Assembly: GCF_026262505.1 (NCBI RefSeq)
Contig: NC_067207.1
Coordinates: 18,630,082-18,694,081 of the forward strand
DNA length: 64,000 nucleotides
Direction: 5' to 3'
Source: Trichomonas vaginalis G3
Lineage: Eukaryota; Parabasalia; Trichomonadida; Trichomonadidae
This document shows, piece by piece, positions 19,136 to 26,915 of the stretch. The position numbers and the translations under genes were made by a program. The first letter of the stretch is position 1; each line of letters starts with the position of its first letter. The notes below the pieces were generated by a model, which was given only the letters and a program-made list of their open reading frames with translations, was not told where the DNA came from and ran no database searches.

Positions 19136-19211
19136 GGTTAGAAAAGACCCAAAGGGTCTCGCCGCTTAGCGGCTGAGGGTAGAAATGAGGTTAGTTCTAC
19201 CCTTCTACCCT
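19136..19211. repeat. AGGGTAGAA palindrome with double hairpin beside it
   Basis: A GGTTAGAAAAG arm, a double-hairpin element, then AGGGTAGAA (19176) facing TTCTACCCT (19203). It lies at the 3' end of the gene at 18877-19119. Confidence 0.7.
19145..19173. repeat. double-hairpin element
   Basis: AGACCC-AAA-GGGTCT, one C, then GCCGC-TTA-GCGGC. Perfect stems, very close to the copy at 10126. Confidence 0.82.
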
Positions 19212-19312
19212 AAATTTATTTTTGCGCTATGTTTTCATACGTGTGCGGGTGGTGATATCATTAATTTTAAGTTTATTTTTTATTTTTACTGAAAATTTTT
19301 ATTTGGATGTAA

Positions 19313-19633
19313 ATGACGAAAACTATTGAGATAACAAACTACAACGGTCATGAGTTCAAGAATTTGTTCTTCGTTCCTCGTGAAAATACATTCTATCAGA
19401 TACGAGGGAGAAAGGGTAAAGTTAGTTTGAGCGTTTATGACTACAAGCATAATGGAAAGTTTATACAAGCATATGATACAAACGGTAAGCGTGTTTCATT
19501 AGCTTTGTCAAAACTTACTAACATTTATTTTGACAGTGACTTTGACCTATATGAAGAAGAAAGTGAGTCAGAAGATTATGAGCTGTTATGTGAAGCACAG
19601 CAATGGGAGGAGTTGCAATACTTTTGTAAGTGA
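19313..19633 (+). CDS. hypothetical Maverick protein, 106 aa
   Basis: An open frame with a beta-rich first part (LFFVPRENTFYQIRGRKGKV, FIQAYDTNGKRVSLAL) and an acidic C-terminus (DLYEEESESEDYEL). The start follows AATTTTTATTTGGATGTAA, a form of the common start-proximal motif. No family recognised. Confidence 0.5.
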   Translation: MTKTIEITNYNGHEFKNLFFVPRENTFYQIRGRKGKVSLSVYDYKHNGKFIQAYDTNGKRVSLALSKLTNIYFDSDFDLYEEESESEDYELLCEAQQWEELQYFCK

Positions 19634-19814
19634 GAACGTTTATTTTTTACATTAGTGAAGTGAAGTGGGTGGCGGTTTTGTAAATATTTAAGGTTAAGTT
19701 AGTGTTGTCGTTTGTGTTGTAAAATATACGTTAACGGTTTTGTAAAGTGTCAAATTCACATATCATGAGTAAGGAGACGCGCAGTGCCTCCGTACCCATG
19801 ACTTGTATACTAAC

Positions 19815-20801
19815 TTAAATAGAGCCTATAGGATATAATGTTTGAAGTATTTCTGTCTTTAATGTTTGAAGCTCTGTTTTGTCTGCTTTCTTGTCTAACA
19901 TTGCGGGTAGTTCATATGCTTCAAAGTTTCTGGCATGACTTTCAATGTTCCTGCAACTCTTATCTAAATTGTTAAGAGTATCTTTTACGCTTGTACTCGG
20001 ATTCTCTAAAGGTGCACTTGAACCAAGGTCAAAGTTCAGTATTATGTCGTCTGCTCTAACAGTTGTAAAACTTGTATGTGTATGGTTCTTGTCTGCTTTC
20101 TTCTCTAACTCATCGTTAACATAAGTTTTATCTGCTTTAAGGTCTAAACATCCTGAAACCCATCCTGTATCGGCTTTAGTTTTTAAAATCTTCGATGTCC
20201 GTTCATGGTACCAGTCAACCCTTTCTATAATTTCTTTATCTTTTTCATCCACATATTCCTTATCCGCCTTCTTCACTAACACACTAGCCATAAGTCCCTT
20301 ATCTACCTTATTTTCAAGGCTAACGTTTAAGTCTGTTATTTCAGATATAGAATGTATATGAGTCTTTTTAGAATATTCGTTTTCAGCTCTTGTCACTTCA
20401 CTTGACATTTTATTGTCAACATATGTTTTGTCTGCTAGTTCAGGATGAGTATGTTCTTTTGTTGCATAAGCATTGTTAGCTCTTTCTTCTTCTTTTGCTA
20501 TTGCATCGTCTACATATTCTTTGTCAGCTTTGTTGTCAACATCTGCTTTCAAAAGAAGTTCATTTATAGGTTTCTCGTTTAAAGTTCCTTTTGTTGGATT
20601 TATACAGACAGTATTGTTCTTCTTGTCTTGAAATAGAAACTCATCTGTTAAAGGGTTTAATGTCAGTTTTAAGTTTCCTTCTTTCAATGACTCAGATATC
20701 TTAGAATAGTTTGAAAAGTTTGTTGTGTTCTTATTTAGAGCTTGCATAATGAGTTGTCGGTTGTGTTGTATTTCTCTCATAGAAGCAATATCTTTCGACA
20801 T
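19815..20801 (-). CDS. second fibre shaft protein of E1
   Basis: A 328-codon frame. It opens with a helical segment (ASMREIQHNRQLIMQALNKN), then several KADKxYVD and HTHSISEITDL units typical of phage tail fibres, then one copy of the 70-residue RADDIILNFDLG unit that is doubled in the gene at 2180. The last codons (YPIGSI) are where the tip domain begins in the related E2 fibre. It starts 18 bp from the divergent gene at 20820. The E2 relative is 37544-38871. Confidence 0.65.
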   Translation of the reverse strand: MSKDIASMREIQHNRQLIMQALNKNTTNFSNYSKISESLKEGNLKLTLNPLTDEFLFQDKKNNTVCINPTKGTLNEKPINELLLKADVDNKADKEYVDDAIAKEEERANNAYATKEHTHPELADKTYVDNKMSSEVTRAENEYSKKTHIHSISEITDLNVSLENKVDKGLMASVLVKKADKEYVDEKDKEIIERVDWYHERTSKILKTKADTGWVSGCLDLKADKTYVNDELEKKADKNHTHTSFTTVRADDIILNFDLGSSAPLENPSTSVKDTLNNLDKSCRNIESHARNFEAYELPAMLDKKADKTELQTLKTEILQTLYPIGSI

Positions 20802-20819
20802 TTTTATTCTAGATAAAAT
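20802..20819. promoter_or_regulatory. 18-bp divergent start spacer
   Basis: TTTTATTCTAGATAAAAT lies between two ATGs on opposite strands. It is a near-perfect palindrome around CTAG. The same spacer, mirrored, is at 37526-37543 in E2. Confidence 0.65.
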
Positions 20820-21669
20820 ATGCTTCCAATAGAAAAAGAAAATTCAAGAGTTGCTACAACTAAACCATTAGATGAACTTTTTACTAATGTCGGTCAAAAG
20901 TTTGAGACAGAGACCGTAAAGCATGAAGGCTATCGTTTTGACTACCCATTAAGATGGCTAAGAGACCCATCTGTCACAAAAGCTATTGGCTTTCGTAGAA
21001 TGAAGTTTGTGTCTGTAGAAGATAAAAGTTTTCCATTTATTGTAAGGTTTCATATAGATTATATATCTGAAGGGAAACGAAAAATGTGGGAAGAAATTGA
21101 GCTAATACAAGTTGACCTTTCATCTTCTCTACAGACTGCGTTAAAAAATATAGAAGATAAAATAAAATTCATGTTATGCAAAATATGCTGATGAATATGC
21201 AAATACCGAGAGCACACTTTATGTGAGAATTGTATATGACAAACAAAATTCACAAGTGTCATTTCAAATCTACGAAAACAATCCAAATAAAGACGAACAA
21301 ATATATACAGAATTCACTGCAATGTCATGGTATTATTTGCAAAGAATGTTAAATCAGAAAGTCGAACTTCCTTTAGCAAATATTTACAGTCGATATGCAA
21401 GAGATGAACCATATTTATTTAAAGATGTTTTCGACCCAGCTGCTATTATTGTTCATGCTTCATTTTCTGGCGCCCAAAACTCTTTCTTATGCTTGGCAAA
21501 TGACTTTTACGAAAAACCTACAAAGTTATACGAACCACCAAGTGGAAGTATTTCAGACTTTCAAGTATGGTTTACTACAGATGGAAGAAAAAGAATAATT
21601 CCATTATACCATGCGTTTTACTTAGAACTTAGTTTCATATACAACTACTATCGAACGGTAAAAATATAA
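20820..21669 (+). pseudogene. capsid-associated (penton-like?) gene region, E1 copy
   Basis: The region is homologous to 36679-37525 of E2. The first part (FRRMKFVSVEDKSFPFIVRF) and the last part (SDFQVWFTTDGRKRIIPLYH, AFYLELSFIYNYYR) are beta-rich and resemble in order the gene at 15098. It probably encodes a minor virion protein and looks broken. It converges on the small amphipathic protein at 21674, with only 4 bp between stops. Confidence 0.5.
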
Positions 21670-21673
21670 TTTT

Positions 21674-21916
21674 TTAATACGGTTGAGGTGTTGGATTTGG
21701 TTGCCAACTAGACTGTGGTGCAGGTTCAGGCTGTTGTATAACAGGAGCTTGCTCTTCTGGTTCAGGGTCTTTAGGTATAATACCAACGAACTGACCTACC
21801 CTTTTACCAATATTTTTGACACCGTTCCAAATTCCTCTTCCTACGGTTTTTATTCCATTCCATATACCTCTTCCAACTCTTCTGAAGAAGTTTCCTATCT
21901 TACTGAAGAAACCCAT
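21674..21916 (-). CDS. MG-start amphipathic protein (protein VI-like?), E1 copy
   Basis: 80 codons. It begins MGFFSKIGNFFRRVG, a possible N-myristoylation site followed by an amphipathic, Gly- and Trp-bearing helix with an RGIWNGIK/RGIWNGVK repeat, and ends in a Pro/Gln-rich tail. Such short amphipathic proteins in adenoviruses (protein VI) and Polinton-like viruses disrupt membranes on entry; that role here is inferred. The E2 copy is at 36432. Confidence 0.6.
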   Translation of the reverse strand: MGFFSKIGNFFRRVGRGIWNGIKTVGRGIWNGVKNIGKRVGQFVGIIPKDPEPEEQAPVIQQPEPAPQSSWQPNPTPQPY

Positions 21917-21934
21917 TTTACTATATGTAAAAAT

Positions 21935-22297
21935 CTAATGTCCGCCTAGTCTTTTGCGTTTCCTGTTGAGTTCCATAGCATTCTTTAACTGGAGCTCATA
22001 CATTCTGTTTCTCCTCTGGTAGAAAACATATTCTGGGTCAACTCCTGTGTTCGCGTCATCTGCATAAAGTTGTTTATATCCCACTTCAGGGTTTGTATAA
22101 AACTCTTTCCATCTCATATTTGCATACCATGGTGGCAAACCTAACGCAGCGTCATTTGACATGGCAGTTTGCATTTGTACATCTGTTGGCACTTGACCAT
22201 AGTTTGCCATTGCAGTTTGTATTCTAACTTCATTTGGAATATTCTCTGGGTTTGGTTGTCCAGGTTGCTGTGCATTCGCTAAGTTCTGTGCGTCCAT
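21935..22297 (-). CDS. conserved Maverick protein of unknown function, 120 aa
   Basis: A Gln/Asn/Pro-rich N-terminus with a twofold unit (VRIQTAMANYGQVP, VQMQTAMSNDAALG), then PPWYANMRWKEFYTNPEVGY and a basic end (LNRKRKRLGGH). The start is preceded by GATATTTTTATCTAATATTA. A close copy is in E2 at 36052. Function unknown. Confidence 0.6.
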   Translation of the reverse strand: MDAQNLANAQQPGQPNPENIPNEVRIQTAMANYGQVPTDVQMQTAMSNDAALGLPPWYANMRWKEFYTNPEVGYKQLYADDANTGVDPEYVFYQRRNRMYELQLKNAMELNRKRKRLGGH

Positions 22298-22320
22298 TTA
22301 ATATTAGATAAAAATATCTC

Positions 22321-22452
22321 TTACGAGTACATATACTGAACATTTGCAGGCATTGGTTCATCTTCATATTCTCTGTACTTTTCTGCCACGTCAAATAAAT
22401 AAATGACACAATGGAAAAAACCTAAAACAAGTAGTCCTATTTCAAACCACAT
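22321..22452 (-). CDS. conserved 43-aa membrane micro-protein, E1 copy
   Basis: The frame starts MWFEIGLLVLGFFHC, has one hydrophobic helix and a charged tail ending NVQYMYS. The same frame is intact in E2 at 35897-36028. The nucleotide differences there are third-position or K-to-R, which suggests the peptide was under selection. The start overlaps the end of the methyltransferase gene. Possibly a virion membrane peptide. Confidence 0.6.
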   Translation of the reverse strand: MWFEIGLLVLGFFHCVIYLFDVAEKYREYEDEPMPANVQYMYS

Positions 22453-22599
22453 TTACTTACTAATAAAATTTCTTTATTGTGACACTTTCTCCAGTTTATA
22501 GGACCTCTCTCATATTCTATCTTGTCATATATAAACTCATAGTCATGTATGTCCTCTAACCATCTCATAACGGTTTCCAAACCACTTTTATCGGATGTA

Positions 22600-23303
22600 T
22601 GTTATATACGAAAACGATAAAAACAGTTTGACAGAAAAGTGACAACTTTACGTGTCAAAAATATAAAAAGTGATATTTTATTCATCATTATCTTCTTCAT
22701 AATTTATTTCATATTCTTCGTCTTACCAACAAAAGATGGGAATGTGAACAATTGCGGGCAATTTTTAGCCATTTTGGCTTGGAACTAGAGCCTGCGAGGT
22801 ACATGGATAGTATCAGTACCTCACAGGCTCTAGTTCTCTATATGGCGCCGAGAAATTTTGGTGAAATGTGGTCGCATTTCACCAAAATTTTTTCGGCGCC
22901 ATAGGATGAATTGGAGGGTGAGAGATATTATTTCATACAATACTACTCTCACCCTCCAATTCCCAGCCAAAATGGCTAAAAATTGCCCGCAATGTGAACA
23001 ATTGCGGGCAATTTTTAGCCATTTTGGCTTGGAACTAGAGCCTGCGAGGTACATGGATAGTATCAGTACCTCACAGGCTCTAGTTCTCTATATGGCGCCG
23101 AGAAATTTTGGTGAAATGTGGTCGCATTTCACCAAAATTTTTTCGGCGCCATAGGATGAATTGGAGGGTGAGAGATATTATTTCATACAATACTACTCTC
23201 ACCCTCAATTTTAATTACTTAAACTCATTCTATTTTTTTGACATGTAAATGTCACTTTTACTGAGATCTGACACAATGTCAGATCTCTTTTTTTCGTATA
23301 TAA
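22600..23303. mobile_element. 704-bp nested non-autonomous insertion with cloverleaf units
   Basis: The insertion sits inside the E1 methyltransferase gene, flanked by a 6-bp duplication GATGTA (22594-22599 and 23304-23309) and ended by an inverted TTATATACGAAAA. Comparison with the uninterrupted E2 gene near 35757 fixes the boundaries. It holds no plausible gene. Most of it is two direct copies of a 250-bp unit (starting 22741 and 22991, the second cut short), each made of nested inverted repeats. The left part contains GACAGAAAAGTGACAA, also present near the E1 terminus. The 6-bp duplication is the size reported for Mavericks, so Maverick integrase may have moved it in trans. Confidence 0.85.
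22741..23206. repeat. tandem 250-bp cloverleaf repeat
   Basis: In the first unit an outer stem (GCGGGCAATTTTTAGCCATT near 22754 with its complement near 22990) encloses three hairpins. They are GAACTAGAGCCTG...CAGGCTCTAGTTC, TATGGCGCCGA...TCGGCGCCATA and AATTGGAGGGTGAGAG...CTCTCACCCTCCAATT. The second unit repeats all three hairpins. Confidence 0.85.
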
Positions 23304-24109
23304 GATGTAAAGTAAAAGCATGGATGGTTATGTAAAACGTCTAAAGTTTCTAAAGAGTCTCTCAAAGTCCAGTCTACTTGGTATTGAAAATCCCATGTGT
23401 TATAGAACGGCGGGTCCACTATAAAGAAAACATTTTCCTTGTCTTTATATTTTTCATACAACTCTGTCCAATGACATCTCACAAACTCTATACCCTCAAT
23501 ATATTTTTCTATGTTCTCTTTGAAAACATTTGTATAGTTAAGATATAAAACTTTTGACATAAGTGTTTCAATGTCATGAACTCTTATAGAACCACTATAT
23601 AATAGTCTAGCAGATATACTATCCCAGTCTATATATTCTGCTTTTTTCAAAACCTCTCTCACAATATTTTTGTTATCTAATGGTATACGTTCCATCTTAC
23701 CTATAGGTATCTTTTCTTTTAACTCTTTCAATATTTTGTTAGTGTCTGGAATATGTTTGAGACGGTCCATATAGTTGTCGAAGTCATTGCATATAATCTT
23801 TGAGTCTGGGAATATTGTATGGCACAAATAGGATATATAGAAACTTCCACCGAACAAATCTACAAATGTTAGACCATTCGGTAGTTTCTTAAGTTCTCTC
23901 AATACAATATCTTTACATCTACTCTTATTTCCAAAGAACGGTAACGGTGGTTTTGTAAAATTCATTTATATATAATAATAAAAATGTTTTTTTCCTGAAA
24001 AGTGACAGAAAAGTGACAAAACATAAAAACATATATAATTTGTGAAAAGTGAAACATTATATAATGTTTTCGACCCAGAAGAAGGCTTCTTCCCAGAAGC
24101 AATGGAGGA

Positions 24110-24248
24110 AGAAGAAGAGTCCTCCGAATTCACACCAGAAGACTAACAATTTTCCGAATAAAAACTTCATTTATACTAAACATCTTCAGGGCTAGAGGGC
24201 ACGAAGTGCCTGGAGGCCCCACTACTTTTTTTTTTTTTTTTTTTTTTT
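24110..24248. repeat. right terminal repeat of E1
   Basis: The terminus matches E2's left end (34806-34959, inverted) and right end. Just inside its 23-T tract is a cruciform with outer GGGC/GCCC arms and an inner hairpin GGCAC-GAA-GTGCC. It also contains the coding tail ESSEFTPED of the acidic terminal protein, of which a whole frame exists in E2 at 59411-59716. Confidence 0.85.
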
Positions 24249-24567
24249 CTAAACTATGCATATTTGTAAATAATGAGCTGTTAATTGTAAATGATATGTT
24301 GAAGTTTTCAAAATGAAATATAGAACATTTTCCAAAATTTGATAGAATGCTGTTGAACATTGATATGTTATCGATTTCAAAGTTACTGTTACAAACAAAA
24401 TATATTGATCTCTGTGGAATTTTAAAATTTTCAAACTTTGAGTTGAAATCAAGTGTGTTGCTGTCAAGTGTATCATCAATGAAGTTGAGCTTACTAATAT
24501 TTTCAATAGCGTCTAGTAAACTTAATGCATAGGAAAAGAGAAACAGATTCATTTTTTTTATACTCAA
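24249..24567 (-). pseudogene. host gene cut by the E1 insertion, 5' part only
   Basis: About 100 codons of a host gene read leftward and stop at the E1 terminus. The better start is at 24552 (MNLFLFSYALSLLDAIENIS), which looks like a signal peptide. The rest is Asn/Phe/Ser-rich with spaced NSNF/NSIL/FENFN units, suggestive of a secreted beta-helical protein, but I cannot name it. Beyond 24248 the frame runs into Maverick sequence. The 3' half should lie to the left of E1, outside the window. Confidence 0.5.
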
Positions 24568-24676
24568 AAACGGATAATTTTTTTATCTGATTAAATACTT
24601 TATATTGTTATAACATCTATTTAAAATCCCGATATTCATACTCAATAAAATGGACTTTTGAGAGCAGCATTCAAAA

Positions 24677-25435
24677 TTGAATGCAAGAAGTTTTTCAAAT
24701 CAGTCCGGTGTAGTCAGTTATGGTGGATGGAATTTCGGAGGCGATGGGGGAATTGATCCTGTAGATCCAATATATCCAGAGAGCGGAGCAGGCGGTGGCG
24801 GTGGTGTTGATATTCGACTAATTTATGCTGATTTAGAAAAAAATAATTCGTATCTAATTAATGAATCGATAAAAAGCAGAATAATGGTTGCAGGAAGTGG
24901 CGGAGGCGCCGTTTCTCACAATATACTTCGAACTGATCCTACATTTAACCTTTATGCCTATGGTACTCCTGGTGGAAATTTTGAATCAGTGACAAATTAC
25001 AGATATACTCAGGGTGGAACCCAATTATTAGGGGAACTTGGACGAGGAGGCCATGGTTATTCAGATCCCTCCACCTATGGATGTGCAACTGGGGGTGGCG
25101 GCGCCGGATATCGAGGAGGATATCATAATATTCCACATCCATCACCTGCAGAGATAAGCCATGGAGGTCCTGGAGGAAGCTCATACATAAGTGGTCACCC
25201 CGATTGCATTTCTCCATTAGGAGGGAGAGTCCACCATTCCGGAATTAAATTCCTAAATCCAGTCATGATTTCCGGAAGTGAATCAATGCCACAGCCAGAT
25301 GGAACGTATGACGTAGGACATAAAGGGTCAGGAGTTGCTAAAATAACTATACTACCATACTTTGAATTTTCATGCAACCAGAAATGCCTGACATTTAAGA
25401 ATTCCTTATTGTATCTTGTTTTCATACTTATGTGA
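24677..25435 (+). CDS. glycine-rich protein (ALK-type Gly-rich domain family), N-terminally short
   Basis: 252 codons with the features of the trichomonad Gly-rich protein family: GGWNFGGDGG, then GAGGGGGVDIRLIYADL, SRIMVAGSGGGA, a Gly-rich core CATGGGGAGYRGGY, GGPGGSSYISGHPDC, and the closing FLNPVMISGSESMPQPDGTY and GHKGSGVAKITI. A hydrophobic C-terminal tail (NSLLYLVFILM) could anchor it. Family members usually have a signal peptide and another Gly-rich segment in front. Here nothing of that kind precedes the ATG, so this copy is probably 5'-truncated or a short form. It is divergent from the cut gene at 24249. Confidence 0.65.
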   Translation: MNARSFSNQSGVVSYGGWNFGGDGGIDPVDPIYPESGAGGGGGVDIRLIYADLEKNNSYLINESIKSRIMVAGSGGGAVSHNILRTDPTFNLYAYGTPGGNFESVTNYRYTQGGTQLLGELGRGGHGYSDPSTYGCATGGGGAGYRGGYHNIPHPSPAEISHGGPGGSSYISGHPDCISPLGGRVHHSGIKFLNPVMISGSESMPQPDGTYDVGHKGSGVAKITILPYFEFSCNQKCLTFKNSLLYLVFILM

Positions 25436-26901
25436 GAATGAATACACTTTCTTTCCGAATAAAATGCTATGGTTTAAGTAAGATGTTAAATTTTGATATT
25501 TTATGCCTACATTCTTGGACTATCAGTGATGCATATCACATATCTCTCAAAAAGAGATATTCTTAGAGGTATTAGAAGTTATAAATCTCAGAAATAAAGG
25601 ATCATTTTATTTATTTGATGTTGAACTAATAGATATTTTTATGAAATTAGATGTAGAAATATATAAGAATCAATATTTCCGGACTTGATTTAAATTTCTA
25701 AACTTCCTCAGAATTTTGGTTAAGGGTCCACTGTAAAAATTGAAAGTCTCTCAAAATTGAGAGGCGATTTGCAAATAATCGTTATCGTCTTTTTTCGAAA
25801 ATCCACTTTTCCTAGTGTTCTGATTAATATTTTGTGAATGTAACAATAAAGTATATGTTTTAGTAAGATGATAATACATTCTATCACTTCAAATCACATA
25901 AAAATTGCAAAATCAGCGAGTTTTATAAGAACATGATTTTTTCGAATTTTTTCGCTTCTGGATGCGTGTTTTGAAAAATAGATATTTTCGAATTTTGATT
26001 TTAATTTAAGTATAAATTTTATATTAGGAATTTTTTTGACCTATTTCCAATCATTAATTCCTAAGTTTTTCTAGGAATTTAATTGAGAAGAAATTAGGAA
26101 ATTCGCTTTAATGCCATTACATCCTAATATTGTGATGCATGTAGTTTATATTTATTGAGGCTAATGCCGGAATATCGTGAATTTTATAAAAAATTCAAAG
26201 AATTGACAATTGGATAGCACAAATTTAATTCTCTAGACAAAGTATTATTGTTTATATATTCAAAGCATTATCCTTCGTTTTGAAATGTTGGCCAAAAATT
26301 TTCGTGTTATTTTTTGTGTTTCAGCATAAATTATGTATTGACATATGAAAGATAAGCATTTTATTCATTATCATAAAGATATACCAAAACAAATTGATAA
26401 AATTTTAAAAAATGTGTATTTTAGTGGGTATTATTCTGGCCAATGCCCATTTTTAAACGATTTAATATTGACCATATCAATAGCCGACTCAATGTAAAAA
26501 TTTAGATATTATTTTTTTCATTATTCAAACTTTGATAAATTTTAGTATAATGAATGATTTTGTTTCGTGTATGATACAGAAATGAAAAGCTCGATTAATA
26601 TCATTTTGCATTTTTTCAAGAATGTTAGAGTACATCTACATTAAAAAATCGGATTCGAATTGCGATACTGCATCAAATTGTTGCACATCTGATAAGGATC
26701 TCAAAAGAGTAAAGTTAATTTTTTTGTGTTTTTTTAAGTTTTGGGCCTTAGTAAAAACACCATCTTGAGCAATATTTTTGGGGCGACGATAGGCCTTATT
26801 TGGCCTTACAGTGGACCCTTAAAATTTTCAAAGATTTCGGCTTTATTTCGGATGAATATGCAATTCCTATCCGATTGAATTAAACATTTTAATTATCGAG
26901 T
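25436..26901. other. AT-rich intergenic region
   Basis: No gene is visible. Part of it (25722-26820) is framed by inverted 17-bp repeats, described separately. It has many stop codons in all frames, and no structured RNA was recognised. Confidence 0.7.
25720..26822. mobile_element. possible non-autonomous DNA transposon with short inverted repeats
   Basis: TTAAGGGTCCACTGTAA at about 25720-25736 faces its exact complement at about 26806-26822. The two copies share only these 17 bp and diverge inward and outward. A TA or TTAA target duplication is possible at the outer edge, as in mariner- or piggyBac-type elements. Nothing between them encodes a transposase. Confidence 0.4.
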
Positions 26902-26908
26902 TCACTTT
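26902..26908 (+). promoter_or_regulatory. initiator-like element of the EB1 gene
   Basis: TCACTTT lies 8 bases before the ATG at 26916 and fits the trichomonad initiator consensus TCAYTW. Leaders of under 20 bases are typical of these organisms. Confidence 0.6.
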
Positions 26909-26915
26909 TTTACCG

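Larger units (their letters stand above)
22461..23965 (-). pseudogene. Dam-like (D12 class) adenine methyltransferase, E1 copy, interrupted by a nested insertion
   Basis: The product starts MNFTKPPLPFFGNKSR, has motif I FVDLFGGSFYIS and the catalytic-type motif DPPFYNTW. This is the D12 family that methylates adenine at N6. The gene is split by the 704-bp insertion at 22600-23303; the short last part lies at 22461-22594. It may mark or protect element DNA. The E2 copy is at 35097-35912. Confidence 0.85.
1..24248. mobile_element. Maverick/Polinton element E1, left end outside the window, fossil
   Basis: This is a Polinton-class DNA element. It holds a family B DNA polymerase, an rve integrase, capsid candidates, two KilA-N proteins, fibre genes and a Dam-like methyltransferase, and it ends on the right with a terminal repeat and T tract shared with E2. 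The first gene in the window is already inside its frame, and E2 has about 2 kb beyond that point, so E1 is probably about 26 kb. It lies inverted relative to E2. Several genes are whole and several are broken, roughly eight to ten broken places by eye. The methyltransferase end is almost identical to that of E2, so the element is probably young on a genomic scale. Confidence 0.92.

Noticed and set aside
22830-23154. Short open frames inside the nested insertion
   Set aside because: They run through hairpin arms and repeat because the unit repeats. They have no coding character.
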